This document shows positions 1 to 13,322 of a DNA stretch of 64,000 nucleotides, piece after piece. The DNA is from Brasenia schreberi. Taxonomy: Eukaryota; Streptophyta; Magnoliopsida; Nymphaeales; Cabombaceae. Every line of letters begins with the position of its first letter. The stretch's first letter is position 1. The notes beneath the pieces are model-generated. The model worked only from the letters and a program-made list of their open reading frames with translations, was not told the origin of the DNA and did no database searches. The stretch is from the NCBI GenBank assembly GCA_036023115.1, contig JAYKKT010000091.1:36203001-36267000 (forward strand). Direction: 5' to 3'. The translations under genes and the position numbers were made by a program.

Positions 1-1100
1 ATGCTGACTTTGCTGGGAGTAAAGATGACAATAAATTAACCTCGGGACAAATATTCTTATTTAGAGGTGGAGTTGTTTCTTGGGCATGTAAGAAATAGGG
101 TTGTGTAGCATTGCATACACAAGAATCTAAGTATGTTGCTTGTTGTATGGTTGTAATGAGTGTCGTCTAGATAAGTTGCTTCATACGAGATTTGAACCTC
201 AAATAGCCGACGAGCTAGTTGTTAATTACTGTGACAACAATGTAACAATTACTCTAATCAAGAGTAGAGCTCACAACTTCAAAAGCAAGCATATCTTGGT
301 GACAACTCCAAGAGTATCGTCTCAATAAGCCGCTCCATACGAGATTTGATGCTGGAGATAGCCAACAAGCCAATTGTCATTTACAGTGACAATAACGCAA
401 TAATTATTCTTATCAAGAGTGGAACTGACAGCTCCAAGAGCAAGCATATCATGGTTAAATACCACTATGTTCATGATATGGTTATAAGAAAGGAAATATC
501 CATCTCTTACATACCAACTCATGATATGTTGGCAAACCCCTTGACTAAAGGCATAATAGAGGATCTTTTCTCAAAACATGTTACAAACATTGGTTTGAGA
601 TATGTTTGATTATTGTATAGGTAAAAAATTATATAACGGGTAATGATTGCAATAGCAATTGTAAAATGACATTACTAGGAAATCCCGCAAAAGTGGAAGG
701 AAAACCAGTATGTCAATTCTTTTGGCTCGAATGACCAAGTGGGAGATGTGAAGATAAGGTGGCCATTCTCGATAACCTGATCACAAAAATAGTTGGAATG
801 GCCATCCAGTCGCTATCTGTGGAAAGTTTGTGGGAATGGGTTGTAACGACCATAACAAGTCATAACTGTCAGTCAATTACGAAGCTCATTCGTAACTGAC
901 CGAATAAGGGCTCCAAGAGAGGAAAACCCAATAGGAAATTCGAGGGGGTTCAGGAGCAAGCGCTGCTCTATAAATACAGAGCAGTGGAGAGATTAAAATA
1001 TATGAAAAGCACAAAGTGACACCTTTTTAGGGAAAACCTACTATGAGGAAACCTCAAAATCAAAACCACTCGTGCCTGTTTTCTTGTTTCTTCTTGAGAT
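1..1100 (+). mobile_element. Ty1/Copia retrotransposon, 3' end (RNase H remnant plus LTR part)
   Basis: Only the 3' end of a Copia element lies in the window. At 1-130 the reading is the start of a Copia RNase H (ADFAGSKDDNKLTSG, then GGVVSW). At 346-609 it ends with IYSDNNAIIILIKSG, KSKHIMVKYHYVHDM and DMLANPLTKGI, the usual C-terminus. A 154-bp tandem duplication (about 163-316 and 317-470) breaks the domain. Downstream, AAGTGGGAGA (737-746) fits a Copia polypurine tract, and an LTR appears to start at 747 with TGTG. TATAAATA at 969-976 is a likely LTR promoter. The LTR part matches, in the opposite orientation, sequence at 5580-5708, 13060-13322 and 40485-40707. The right edge near 1100 is uncertain. 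The copy is not coding-competent. Confidence 0.8.
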
Positions 1101-1625
1101 ACTGAGTTGTTGCATACCTGACAGAAGGAGATCGAAAGTTGCAAAGGACATTGAGATAGCCCACTGGAGGTCAACAATTACTACCTTCCATTCTAGATGT
1201 GATCGTTTACACCCATATGCACTACAAGAAAACATGCTTATACAATTCCGATTGGTACAAACCATTGGAATAAATAATGACATATTTTGGTTGAAAATTT
1301 TACCTATTTTAGTTTTGTGTAACAGTTGGAAATGTTTATACATCGCAATCATAATAACTTTTATGAGCCAACCTATCTATTATGAGAAAAGGCTTAGTAT
1401 AGAAAAATGCTTAGTTGTTGCAATAACTTTTATGAGACGACATAATTTTATCCTTTTTCTTCCTCTCACCTGCCTTCCACCTTCTTCTTCTTCGCCTTTA
1501 TCCCTTCCCTATGAATATCTCCGGCTCTCCATCTCTATCATATAACCATACTCGGAGCTATCAAACAAATAACCTTCATTAGATCTTTTATTGGAGTCAC
1601 AATCTTTACTAAAGCATTGGGTGTT
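1101..1625. other. AT-rich spacer with no recognised gene
   Basis: This stretch may include the end of the Copia LTR. It contains a short imperfect repeat of an AATAACTTTTATGAG-like string near 1350 and 1420. The open frame at 1072-1545 has no recognisable domain and overlaps LTR-like sequence, so I do not call it a gene. Confidence 0.5.
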
Positions 1626-4600
1626 ATAAGAACCTGTTGGAAAAATCATATCGTATCACACAATATGATTTTATCGCATATCATATAAGTATACGATACG
1701 ATAAATACACACATATCACAATAAGCAATTTATTGTACCCCATTGTATAATATAACCCGTATCGTATGAGTTGATACTGATTTTGTTATTATAAATTTCG
1801 AGAATTCGAAGTTACAAAAATCAATTCTCTTTCTTCGAAAACCCTTTTTCACATCATTTACTTGCTGCCAAATCATTTTCTTATTCTTGTTCTTGGTGAT
1901 TTCATGATTTATTCACAAGATTCTCAAGCTTTTCAGTCAATCCAACTTCTCATATCTAGGGCTTTTGTCAAATATGTGATATACTCCTTTTCTTTTTACA
2001 TTCTACGTGATTTTTCACTTGATCTAGAGGTTTTAAAGATTTTGTGATTCTTAATCTCTAGAAGTCTTTTTCTTCTTGTTGATTGTCCACTATCATCTTA
2101 ATGACTTCCGATTGGATCAATCTAGCATCGAAATACTGCATCCCAGTATACGAAGATTATAGGCTTGTGAAGAAGTGCATGTTTTGCAATACAGTAAAGG
2201 ATAATGATATTTCTTGTATGAAACAATACCTTGTACGAATACAAGAAGGATGATAGTGCTTGTCCTCGAGTTCTCGAGGTAATGAAATACGAGATTAAGC
2301 AGGTATGTAAGGCTTCGAAAGATAAGAAGAAATTAAGGGTAAGAGAGAGTACAAAAATAGGTGGTTGCGATATGTCTAAACCAATTTAATATGCTTCTGA
2401 ATTTCATAGTGCAACTGAGATGGAAGAAGATGGGAGGAGAAGGCGAGAAAAAAGAAAGAGTATAGGTTATGGTGGTATTAAAAATGAAGTTTCTTCTTTC
2501 ATTGCAAGAGTTCCTACTTACCTCATGCTTACGAGGGTACTAGAACATGAGCTAGAGCCAGAGATAGTGGGATGTCTTCATTTTTTTTCCCTACGTACGA
2601 CTCTAGGATCTGAGTCAGGCATTATATCAGCTATGGCTTTAAAAAAGATAATTGAAAAAGTAGATTTGAAGTGTGTCATTTTTTTTAATGAAAATTGCCT
2701 CCCTTTTAATGTTGTAAACTCATTTTCATTTCAAAGCATACGAGATACTATTGCTATTGTGGGATCGTGTTATAGAGTCCCTACTTATCATGCTTTGAGG
2801 GATACATTATTACAAAAATGGGTTGATATTGTTAATACATGGAGTTCTAAATTTAGAGAGTCATGATGGAAGGACACAAGATATTCTATTATGGTTGATG
2901 GTTAGATAGATAGTCAATGTAGGTTTGGTGAACTTTCTGGTCTATTATCCTAAGGGGACAATATTTTTGAAATCATATGACTTGTCCCATATTGACAATG
3001 TTGCAGATAATTTACTCCTTATTTTTGATAAAGTTGTTGAGGATGTATGCGTTTCAAATGTTGTTCAATTTATTATTAATAATATTATAAATTTTAGACC
3101 AGCTGGTAAGATGCTTGAGGCAAAGCATTTATACTTAGTATAGACTCTATGTGTTGCACATTATATAAACTTAATGCCTAAAGATTTGAGTGCAATGGAT
3201 GAAATAAGAGGGACTATAGATGCATACAGAAATGTGACAAAATTTATTTATAATTATTCTTTTGTATTGCATTTGATACGAATCCATACAGGTAAAAGAG
3301 AATTAATTAAGACTTCATTGACAAGATTTGATATGAATGTCATTAGAATGCAAAGTCTTGTCAAATAGAAAAATATATTGAAAAATTTGTTTACATAATT
3401 GGTCCAAAAAGAGAGAGAGAGGATTGCTATGGTAGATGTTTTCAATGCAGATTTTTAGGAAAATTATAGTAAATTTTTTAGGATGATTGTACCTTTAGTT
3501 AATGTAATAAGGATAGTAGACAGTGAAGATAGGCCTGCTATACCTTATATATATAATTGAATGGATAAGGCTACATTAAAAATAAAAGAAAACTTTAACC
3601 GCAAGTGGTGACTTTTAAAAAAAGGTTTGAAAAATAATTGATGCATACTGAAACCACCAAATGCATCATGATTTACATCTTACTGCAGATTTACTTAACC
3701 CTTCTATTCGATTTTCTCCCAACTTTATAGAGGATGAAGATATAAAAAAGGGTATATTGAATGTAATTGACCTTGTATAAGATTAATATACTTGTTACAA
3801 TATCCATTTAGAGTTAAAGAAGTATGTACAGAGTGTTGGAGATTTTGGAAGGTCAATTGAAATTCAACTCCACTCCTAAATGCAACCAAGTATTATGTGT
3901 TTTGATTGATATTCATTTAAGTTATCAATTGATTAATTTTGAAATTTCTTATTAATCATTATCGTGCTTATTTTAGATGAATGGTTGGTTTACTTTACTG
4001 TAGATACACCAAAGTTGGTAAGGTTTGCTTAACGTATATTGAGTCAAACATGTTGTTCGGGTGGTGTGAGAGAAATTAGAGCTTTTTCGAATGTATTCAC
4101 ATGAAAAAGAGAAATAGATTAGAGCATGCTTGACTATGTGATTTGGTTGGTATACATTGCATATAATGTGAAGTTAAGGAAAAGATAACAATTTTAAAAA
4201 TATGTATTGTTGTTGCCTAGTTCTTTATTATTAATAATGAATGATCGATTTGGCTATATTACATTTGATATTCTTTTTAATTTGGATACTCTTTCTTTAC
4301 AGGCAAATGGAAAAGGATGCAAGAAAGAAAATGAAGGTTCCATATGACCCATTGTGCTACAAAAATGTTGATATTCTTGATGATTGAGTTGAAGAGGAGG
4401 AGCCTTATCAATTTAGAGGATAAAAACCTGAGGACACTTCAAATCGAAGCAAAACTTAGAGTTGAAGATGATGATAAAGATGAAGGTGTTGGATGGGCAA
4501 ATCCAACTATAGAGGAGGAAGAAAGAGGAGATGATGACGATGATGATAGTGATGGTGATCCTAACTATGCGATTACAATGTTTTTATTGATTATGATCCA

Positions 4601-5047
4601 CATTGTTAATGATTGTTTTAATTTTTAAATGTAATTGTAACTTTGTAATGTTCTGGTATGGATGATTGTAAGTTGTAACTTTGTTGTTTATTAATTAAAG
4701 GTATTTAATATTTATGTTTTGGTACGAGTGCTTGTTCATTGTGAGATGTTATTTAACTTTGTTATTCTCTTCTCACAATCTCTCTAAATATTTTTATAGT
4801 CACAATCATTTATTAAGAACTATTTGTTTCAAATCAATCTTTTGTATTCAATTTTGTTTAATATTGATTGTGTTATATATGTTTTGTTCGTTAATTTTAA
4901 TTCTTATATTTTTTGAATTTTATTAATATTTTCAATTATTTATCAAAAAATAGAAAAAAATGTACGTACGATACAATACGATATAAGCGTATCGGTACCC
5001 AATATGATAGTGTATCGATACGTTTTTTACAACATTGATATAAGAAC
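1626..5047 (+). mobile_element. hAT transposon (DUF659 type), decayed, with 8-bp target duplication
   Basis: A near-complete but dead hAT element. ATAAGAAC occurs at 1626-1633 and 5040-5047 as a target-site duplication. Inside it the two ends are related inverted sequences: TGTTGGAAAAATCATATCG on the left, TGTTGTAAAAAACGTATCG on the right read in reverse. They are offset by a few bases. The transposase remnant reads, in order: a BED zinc-finger start at 2101 (KKCMFCNTVKDNDISCMKQY), DUF659 at about 2690-3370 (FNVVNSFSFQSIRDT, PTYHALRDTLLQKW, LVYYPKGTIFLKSYD), then a hATC dimerisation region at about 4005-4180 (KKRNRLEH) and an acidic tail near 4500-4570. Frequent stops and frameshifts break it. 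A second, truncated member lies at 19225-21112 on the minus strand. Confidence 0.82.
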
Positions 5048-5579
5048 TTTGAAGTTGCACTTGTTTGGCATGAGAGCACGAAGAAGGTTAACCTCCCAAT
5101 ATAGAACTTCAATCCACACTCGACTTTCTTAATCTTGAGCCACTGCAACAACTTTTCCTCACTTCTCACCAATACCTGATCATGCCTGATGGGGCTAAGC
5201 ACTATTTGTTTCAAATAATTTTAGTACTATTTTACAAAAGATAATTTATGAATATCGAGTGATTATTACTTTATTTTTAATAACCTATAGAAATAATTTG
5301 TTTTCTTTTAGTTTTATGAGATGGGATACTATCAATTTGATGATAATACACTATGATTTTCAAAAATAATGTCTCCCATGTTCGCACACTCACCAATATC
5401 TGCACTCGCACCTACACAAGGATTAAGCACAAGAATTCAAGCAAATTCTATGTCAAACAAATGCACAAACGGACCATGATAATGTCAAGGAAAGTCCCAA
5501 CGCTATTACTAAAACCTTAGTCTTAGAAGTTGAGTTTGGAAAAAGATTTAGAAACTTACATACTAGTTTTGTTAAGAAA
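5048..5579. other. Spacer with no recognised gene
   Basis: AT-rich DNA between the hAT element and the truncated Copia LTR. No domain or repeat structure is visible. The short open frames are not recognisable. Confidence 0.5.
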
Positions 5580-8500
5580 ATGTTCGGCAGAAACGACTTT
5601 TGGTAGTCGTTACAACCATTCTTTCTACATCTCGTCCACAAATAATGGTTGAATGACCAGTCCAACCGTTTTTGTGTTGGAGTTGTCAAGAATGGCCATT
5701 TCCTTACATCTCACTTGGCCATTCGAGCTAAGTGAACTGACATACTAGTTTTCCTTCCACTTTTGTGAGGTTTTTCAAGTAATGTCATTTCATGATTGCA
5801 ACTATCATCACTACCCATTGTGTAATTATTTACCTACACAACAATCAAACATATCTCAAACCCATGTTCACAACATGTTTTGAGAAAAACTCCTCTGTTA
5901 TGCCTTTAGTAAAGGGGTCTGCCAACATATCATTAGTTGGCATGTATGAGATGGATATTTCCTTTTTCATAACCATATCATGAATATAGTGGTATTTAAC
6001 CATTATATGCTTACTCTTAGGGTTGTCTGCGTTGTTGTCACAGCAAATGACAATTGACTCGTTGGCTATCTCTAGCTTTAAATCTCGTATAAAGCGGGTT
6101 ATCCAGACAAAAGTCGTTGCAGTCATACATCAAGCCACATACTCAGCTTTCTATGTATGCAATGCTACACAACCCTGTTTCTTACATGCCTAAGAAACAG
6201 TGTCACCTCCAAATAAGAATATTTGTCTTGAGGTATATTTGTTGTCATCTTTGTTCCCAACAAAGTCAGCATCTGAGTATCCTATCACTTTCAGTTTATC
6301 TACTTGAAAACATTGTTTCAAGTCTCTTGTTTCTTTGAGATATATTAAAATCCTTTTTACAACTATTGAATGTTGTCATCTAGGATTACTTTGATATCTA
6401 CTTACAAGACCAACAACAAAGTTGATATCAAGTCTTGTACATAAGATAGCATACATCAAGCTACTCACGGCTTTTGCATAGGGAGCATTAGGCTTATCGT
6501 CTCCTTCACCGTGATAATCATCCTTACTTAGTTTGACCCCTTTTGCGATGGTGTAACAACAGACTTGCATTCACCCATTTTGAACTTCTTGAGGATATAG
6601 TCAATATATCTTTCTTAAATTAGGCATAAGAGTTTAGATTATCTATCTTGAGAGATCTTTATACCCATGATATAGGATGCTTGTGGCATATCCTTCATTT
6701 TGAATCTTAAGTTTAACATGACCTGGTTTTCACAATCATCTCATTGTCATTCCCGGTCAACAATATGTCATCTACATATAACGATAAGATGACAATGTGA
6801 CTCCCACTGTTCCAAACATATACACAGTGATCAAGTTCATTAGCCACAAACGAAAGTTCAATAATGGTATTTTGAAAAGTCTAATACCATTGGCGAGGTG
6901 ATTGTTTGAGGCCATATCGAGATTTTCTCAACCTATATACTTTATCTTCTCAACCTTCAACTATATATCCTTCGAGTTGTTGTATCTATATGATTTCATC
7001 TAAATCTCTATTTAGAAAAGTTGTCTTTAAATCTAACTTATGTAAGTCCATATCATAATATGCAGATAATATCAGGATTATTCTTATAGATGTAAATTTT
7101 GTAACTGGAAAATATGTCTCAACATAATCTATCTCCTCTTTTTTCGAAAAACTCTTTACAACCAACCTCGCTTTAAACTTGTTAATTGAACTATCGACCT
7201 TATATTTCTTTTTTACAGCCTATGGCTTTCCTTCTTTTTGGCAAATCAGTCAATTCTCAATCTTGGTTTTTCTCAATGGACTCAATTTCCTCATCCATAG
7301 CTTTCCCCCAGTCTGTTGCTTTCGTTGAGTTCATAGCTTATTGATAAGTCAAGCTAAAAGACAACTCACCTAAATCCACTAAATTACATACTTCTTTTGT
7401 AAGATAAGTGTGATAATCATTTAAGTAAGACGATTTGACCCTTGGCCTTTTATATCTACTTAAAGTTTCGGTTGTTTTAAGAAGGTTTTCTATGAGTTCA
7501 AAATATGATTGATCTAGGTCTACTAGATCGTCAGTATACTCATCAGTATTTTCCAAGATGTCATTATTAGTATCTTCTGATGAATATACATCTTAAGGAT
7601 CTACTGTCAAGCTTATCTCTATACTAATCAAGGATCTTTACATGCATAATAGATCTCCACCTCCTGAGATGACCTAGGTTGGGTTTTCTTCCAAACCACA
7701 TCTCATGTGGTGTGGTAAATACAACCTTACATGGTACTCTATTGAGTACGTATACAATTGTACTTATTGCTTCTCCCTAAAATATCTTTGGTAGAGGGGC
7801 ATCAATTAATATTGACCTTGTCATATTCAGTAAGGATCTATTATATATTTCAGCTACACCATTCTTTTGAGGTGTTCTAGGTATTGTATTTTGCTTTTTA
7901 ATACCAAAGTCTTTACAGAATTTACAGAAATTTCATACAGGTATATTCACCACCTCTATCTGATATTAAGACTTTGATTGAATGCCCCAGTTGATTTTTA
8001 ACTTCTTGCTTATATTATTTAAAAGCTTTAAGTGCCTCAGATTTATGTGCTGGGAGATATAAATATGTATATATCGAGTAATTATCGATAAATATTATAA
8101 AATAAACCTTTTTATGATGTAACATTACTCTAAATGGTCCACATATATCTGTGTGAATGACCTCAAATAGGGTTGTTGACCTTGTTATCTCTTTAGAAAA
8201 AACTTTCCTCATCATTTTCCCTTGTATACAAGTTTCACACTTGTTTAAAGTATTTTCTTCAAATCTTGACATTAAGTTAAAGTTGATAATTTCCTCAACT
8301 TTTCCAAACTAATATGCCTAAGGTTTTTATGCTATATATTCACGTCAACATTAAAGGCACAGTCAATATAAGTAGAAGGATTTTCATTTTCATTAACTTT
8401 CAATTTGAACAATCCATGTTCTACATTAAATTCCCTAGAGAAAAGTATTCTCTCATGTTTCCCCACAATCACCTTGCTAGGAACAAACCTAAGGTAGGGA

Positions 8501-9675
8501 CTGAAACCATATTGTACTTTATAGATGACATAATTAATACATCAGTTAATACAACTGGTGTGCCTTTTACAAAAATTCTAAATGACCCAGTACCCATAAC
8601 ATCTGAGAAAGTATTATTTTCCACGTACACCTGTTGTTTTCTTGGTTTATGCTCCTTGAGATCCATTTCTCCTTCATTGGTTTTTGAGATATATTTGGTC
8701 GCTCTATAGTCAATCCACCCATCAGTCATCGGACGGTCCATGTACAAACATTATGATATCACGCTGATTATGTCATGCTTCTATGATTTTTCGCATTGTA
8801 GGTTGTTTCCTCCACCTTTTTTGTTACAACAATCCCTCTTGTAGTGTTCTATCTTTTTACAACTGAAACATTTGACCCGAGAAGCAGTTTCCTGCATTTT
8901 CTTAAAAGATTGATCATCATTTTTGTTATTTTTGCCAAACTTTTTGTTTGATTTATTTCTCATTTGATTGGGTTTAGAGATACACCTTATCTAATATTCT
9001 ACTACTAGCAATTTTTTCTTTTTATTTTTACTCATATGTTCCTGCTCAATTGCTAGTTTCAGAGATAATTGAGAAAAGTTGATTTCTGACCTAGTCTGAG
9101 TGCAGTGGTGATCATGTTCAATGACGGGAAAAGACTGTTAAATATTATGGATATCTGCATCGGTTCCGCCATGACTGATTTTACCACAGCTAGGTCTCTA
9201 GCCATTACTAGCATATGGTTTACATGTTCTACTATGTTATGCCCTTCTTTAATTTTAATGAAATTATATTTTTGTAATAGCAATTTAACATGTAGCTTGG
9301 TAGTTGTATCATATTTGGATGTTATAGAGTCAAACTTCTTTTAGGCGGTCTCGAATTCTTCGAAAAACCTGATCAAGCCATCCTCCATGTATATTAACAT
9401 GACGGTTCTTACTATTGTGTTGTCTTTAGAAATATTTATACATTTCTATCTATTACTTGGTTGCGTCTGGTGGTGGCGAACATACAGTTTCCTTTAGGAC
9501 ATACTCTACACCTTTAAGTATTTGAGCAAGCGATATTCTTCTCTTTCATGCTTGGAAGTTTAGACCATTTAATTTTTTGGTTTTTATCAATTCTGACACA
9601 TATATTCTAGAGTTCATTTTTATGTGTTTGACAATTATAACAATTAGACGGTCTAAAAATAAAACATTTAACAAG

Positions 9676-11835
9676 ATCTAAACACCCTAAATAATTTTTT
9701 CAAAACACTCTCAATCTCGAAAGCTGCCTTGTTCTAAAACCTTTATTTTAAAATAAAAATTTTAAATCTTTTGAATAAAGATTTTAAAGATAAAGATGTT
9801 AAAATTAAAGTTAAAGGGATAAGGCCTAGAGGACATAAACAAATCAGGCGAAGATCAAGGCAACAGTTGACCAAAGCCTGTTCCAAGCCTGGATCAAATT
9901 CGCTAAAGCCAAGCCATGGAGCTAGGAAATGAAGCAAACCGAGTTAAGGTACATCCTCACCAAATCAAGAAATAGGCTTCATGAAGATTGGCTCAAGCAT
10001 AGAGGATACCTCGGCCAAGCCAAACTCAATGGATTTGAAGACCATACCTCGCCAAGCTTTGGAGGCCATGGGTTGCACCAAGAGAAGGCTAGGACACCCC
10101 ACATTGATGAGCGAAATCAAGATTAAATCAAGCAAGGTAAGATGAGCCACAAAGAAGGTTTATCAAGGCATGGCATTAAGCCCTAACCGAGTGCATCTAG
10201 GTCCGATCGGCTAGGACTAGATGCACACAGTTTTGACCAACAACCAACCCACATGGGGCTTATCAATCTTTGACTAAAGGGGACCACATGTCCACGTGAA
10301 GACCCAAAACAAGAGGCTGGAGCTGAACCAAGGAAAACCTGCCCCAAACAAAGGCCCAAATGGGCCCCCCTTGGCCTATAAATAGAGGCCAAGGGGGGGG
10401 GGGGGAGATGACATCTTGCATGAGCTTGCATGAAAGGGCACTTGGGGTGTTGAAGAGTGGCTACACCTTGAGGATTTTCGTGAGCTTCACCTAGGGGGAA
10501 GAGAGTGTATAAAAGAGGCCAAGTGATGTAAGTTGGAGTGTCAGAGTGAGAAGAAAAGAGGGGAAGGTGAGGGTCTCCTGGTGCCTGTTGGGAGCCGATT
10601 TTGGAGGTGTTCACTTGAGTCATCCTCCCCCATCGTTCCTCTTCCTTCTCTTATTGTTATTTTAGTTAAAATGGGTTGTATTAAAGGAGCTTTGTCTCCC
10701 CCCATGTTGTAATATCAAGTAGAAATGCTGCCATTTCAATTCGTGTGTATGCACTCTACTTGTTTATTTTCTTGATTCTACCTCTCTATATGTTATTAAC
10801 ATTCTTTATCTTCTAATCTCCTCTATGCTTAAGATAAGATATATATTTCCATTCATTTCCCTTCAGCAATTTATTTTGAGAAGTTATGTTGTTCCAATTT
10901 AAATTCGGGTGAGTTTTGCATCATGTATGTTCTAAAAACAAATTTATGGTTTTCCAACATTTGCATACCTTGATTGCTGTAATTTTAATTTCCAAACTCG
11001 TGGTCCGAATGCTTTGAAATTTTAGGCACAATATATAAACACACAAACACGCTAGAGATAAAATTAGCAAGAATTTTAGGGCTCGATAGATATGGGAATA
11101 AAATTGACAAAGATCCAACAAACTTAGTTTTGATTTCTACACGATTAGTTTTTCTACGATAGGGGTTGGGTAAAAGTCCCATATCTCTGTCTGTAGTAAA
11201 CCAAATTTGATAAACTTAGTCTCATCTGAAAGCTAACATCCATAACTTTTCAAAAAGACTAAAATCATAACATTTGGAATTTGGTACACCGAGATAAAGG
11301 AGATTCTTGGAGCCTCTGAGTTTTTGTCTTGAAATTGCTAAGTTAGGTACAATCCCAAATTTAAATCTGTAGACCTACCATCCCAAATTTCAAAAAAAAA
11401 GTAGTTTAGGGTCTACACATTCCAGGTTATGTCCTGTAAAATTTTCAAGAATTTTGGAGATCCTTAGGTCATCCAAAAAAATTCTGGGAACAAGCTCTGA
11501 AAATAGAAACAGTTTATATTTTTCAGAACTTACTGATTTTCAAACTTGAAACCAAAGTGCACGAATTTGTTTTTACCAACACCTCATTTTCAAACGTAGA
11601 TTTGGAACTTCATCTATATATTTAAAATCCTCAAAGCACTTAGGCCGACCCTTGAGCATCAGTTTAAGAAGGCCTAGAGCGAAAATATCTTGCTTAGCCG
11701 CAATCGCCAAACAAATCACATTTCTAAAACTTTGCTAGTTTTTGGAAACTAGCTAGTATGCTTGCACAACGAAGTAGCGTTGAAAAGTTTTCTTCAAGTC
11801 TCTACATAGATTTGGAGTAAAATTTCTATGTCTAC
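9676..11835. mobile_element. Insertion nested in the Copia element (LTR-like, unclassified)
   Basis: ACAAG flanks this segment (9671-9675 and 11836-11840). The related Copia copy at about 17835 runs straight through the same point without it, so this is a clean 2160-bp insertion. It has TATAAATA at 10377-10384 and a run of 13 G at 10393-10405, and no protein domain I recognise. The right end reads CTACA, as many LTRs end, but the left end is not TG. It may be a solo LTR with a damaged start or an unknown non-autonomous element. The antisense open frame at 10183-10623 is not a gene. Confidence 0.6.
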
Positions 11836-12379
11836 ACAAGCAACAAAACACACATAACATGAATCTGGTTAGCATGATGCAAAATATCATAAAAATAAGC
11901 TGAAAATAACTCATTTTTAACATATAGAAGCAAACTAGGACAAATCCCTAATTTTCCTAAGAAATTTCTGTCTTTGATAATTTTCCAAAATACTAGGGGC
12001 AAACAGTAATTTTATCTATCTGTTCGGTTTTGTAAATTTCAGAAAAGACTAAGAACCAAACAGTAAAATCATTTTCGATATTTCTAAAATATTCGTAATT
12101 GATGAGGGGTAAATTTGTATATTTATCCCTCAATCCGAATTTGTAATTTTCTTAAAAGGATAGGGACAGATCTATCTTTTGACATAGTGGCACTATTATA
12201 ATAAACTTAACTAAGAAGGGTAGTAACATAAATCAATATATCGATTTTTCAATTTTTATAAAATGCTAGAGGGTAAAACTGACTTTTTACCTTTATAAGG
12301 GCAAAACAATCTTTTTACCTGAAAATATCTGGATATTTTCATAATTTTGTCAAGTGACAATTTGTAAATTTTAAAAACT

Positions 12380-13060
12380 TATCGGGTCATAACAGACTTT
12401 TCAATCCGCTGCCCTAGGCGAGAGAGAGAGAGAGAGCTTGAGAATGACAAAGAGAGGGAGGGTGGTGTCCGCCCGTTTCGCCTCCTGGCCCGCAGCCACC
12501 CATGACCTTCTACCGCCTTTCCTGCTATAGCTGGCCTCCTGGCCGAGGACTCCTTTAGCCACCGCAGCCTTCGTGAGCCATCTATTGTCTTATAACCGAC
12601 CTCTGACCTCTTTGTCGAGGTTTCGTCGACTGTTTTCTTTCTTTTTCTCGGCCTATTTTCTGCTCTGTCATGACTCAAGCAGGTTCCTCTATTATGTATC
12701 GACTGAAGCGAGGTCTCTATGCCTTGTCTCGACTCAGGCAAGTTCTGTTTTGACTCAGGCAAGCCCTGCCTCGACTTAGGTAAGCCCTGTTTCGACTTGC
12801 AGGAAGTTTTTCTCTCCTCTCTTTGTATATATTTTTTTTGTAATATAATGCGTACCTGTTTGCAGGGTCAAAACCAGGCCCTGATAGAAGATGTGGGATA
12901 TTTCGGTCGACTCCTTGTCGATTTCCTGCTTTTGTCGACCTTTCGGTTTTTTATCTTATTGCTTAGGTACGCATTAGCGAAAAAAACACGACAAAGGTAT
13001 GTGATTTTGTTTGAGGTTTTCTCTCAGTGGGGTATACCTTGAAAGAAGGCTCTTAGTGAG
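12380..13060 (-). repeat. Copia R/U5-leader region with (GA)n and 21-bp tandem repeats
   Basis: Between the LTR promoter and the leader lies GC-richer DNA with (GA)n at 12420-12436 and about four copies of a 21-bp unit at 12728-12811 (core TCGACTCAGGCAAG). Because 21 bp keeps frame, the minus-strand open frame 12762-12379 shows a short repeated peptide (LPESKQ/LPESRQ). I take it as a by-product of the repeat rather than a gene. No tRNA-primer site was seen. Confidence 0.4.
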
Positions 13061-13322
13061 TTTCAGTAAGTTCATACTTGCCTACGTTGCTCTCTATTTA
13101 TAAAGCAGCGTCTACTCCATCCCTTCCCAGATTTTTTCAATGGGCTTTCTTATCTTGGAGCCCCTTTATCTGGTATGTTATCGTTTTATTCAGAAACTGT
13201 TCGACAGAAACGACTTTTGGTGGCCGTTACAACCATTCTTTCTGCATCAAGTCCACAAATAATGATTGGATGACCAGTCCAATCATTTCTATGTTGAGCT
13301 TGTCGAGAATAGTCATTTTCTT

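Larger units (their letters stand above)
5580..13322 (-). mobile_element. Ty1/Copia retrotransposon, decayed, interrupted by a 2.16-kb insertion
   Basis: Read on the minus strand from 13322 downward: LTR start and TATAAATA (13095-13102); leader (12235-11840); a foreign insertion (11835-9676); gag (about 9640-9060, with KLNGLNFQAWKRRI); an intact CCHC zinc knuckle at about 8880-8840 (CFSCKKIEHYKRDC); protease at 8747-8469, whose usual DSGAT is DYRAT; integrase start at 8272-8015 (HTDICGPF, FIDNYS); the rest of pol; the RT end at 6570-6376 (PYAKAVSSLMYAILCTRLDI); RNase H ending at 5845; a purine tract at about 5719-5710; and an LTR starting at about 5708. Stops and frameshifts are scattered throughout, so it is dead. 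The 3' LTR is cut short near 5580. Treating 13322-11840 as the same element's 5' end rests on the insertion-site duplication and on the uninterrupted relative at 17835-18215. Confidence 0.75.

Noticed and set aside
1655..1780. GTATCG/CGATAC-rich region considered as a regulatory cluster
   Set aside because: It is better explained as the subterminal repeat zone of the hAT element, since the same strings recur near 4965-5030 and 21000-21100.
10183..10623. A 146-codon minus-strand frame
   Set aside because: It is antisense to the promoter of an LTR-like insertion, with low-complexity Pro/His content and no domain.
12379..12762. A 127-codon minus-strand frame with a short repeated peptide
   Set aside because: It lies in the Copia LTR/leader region and the peptide repeat follows from a 21-bp DNA repeat. 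It has no domain.
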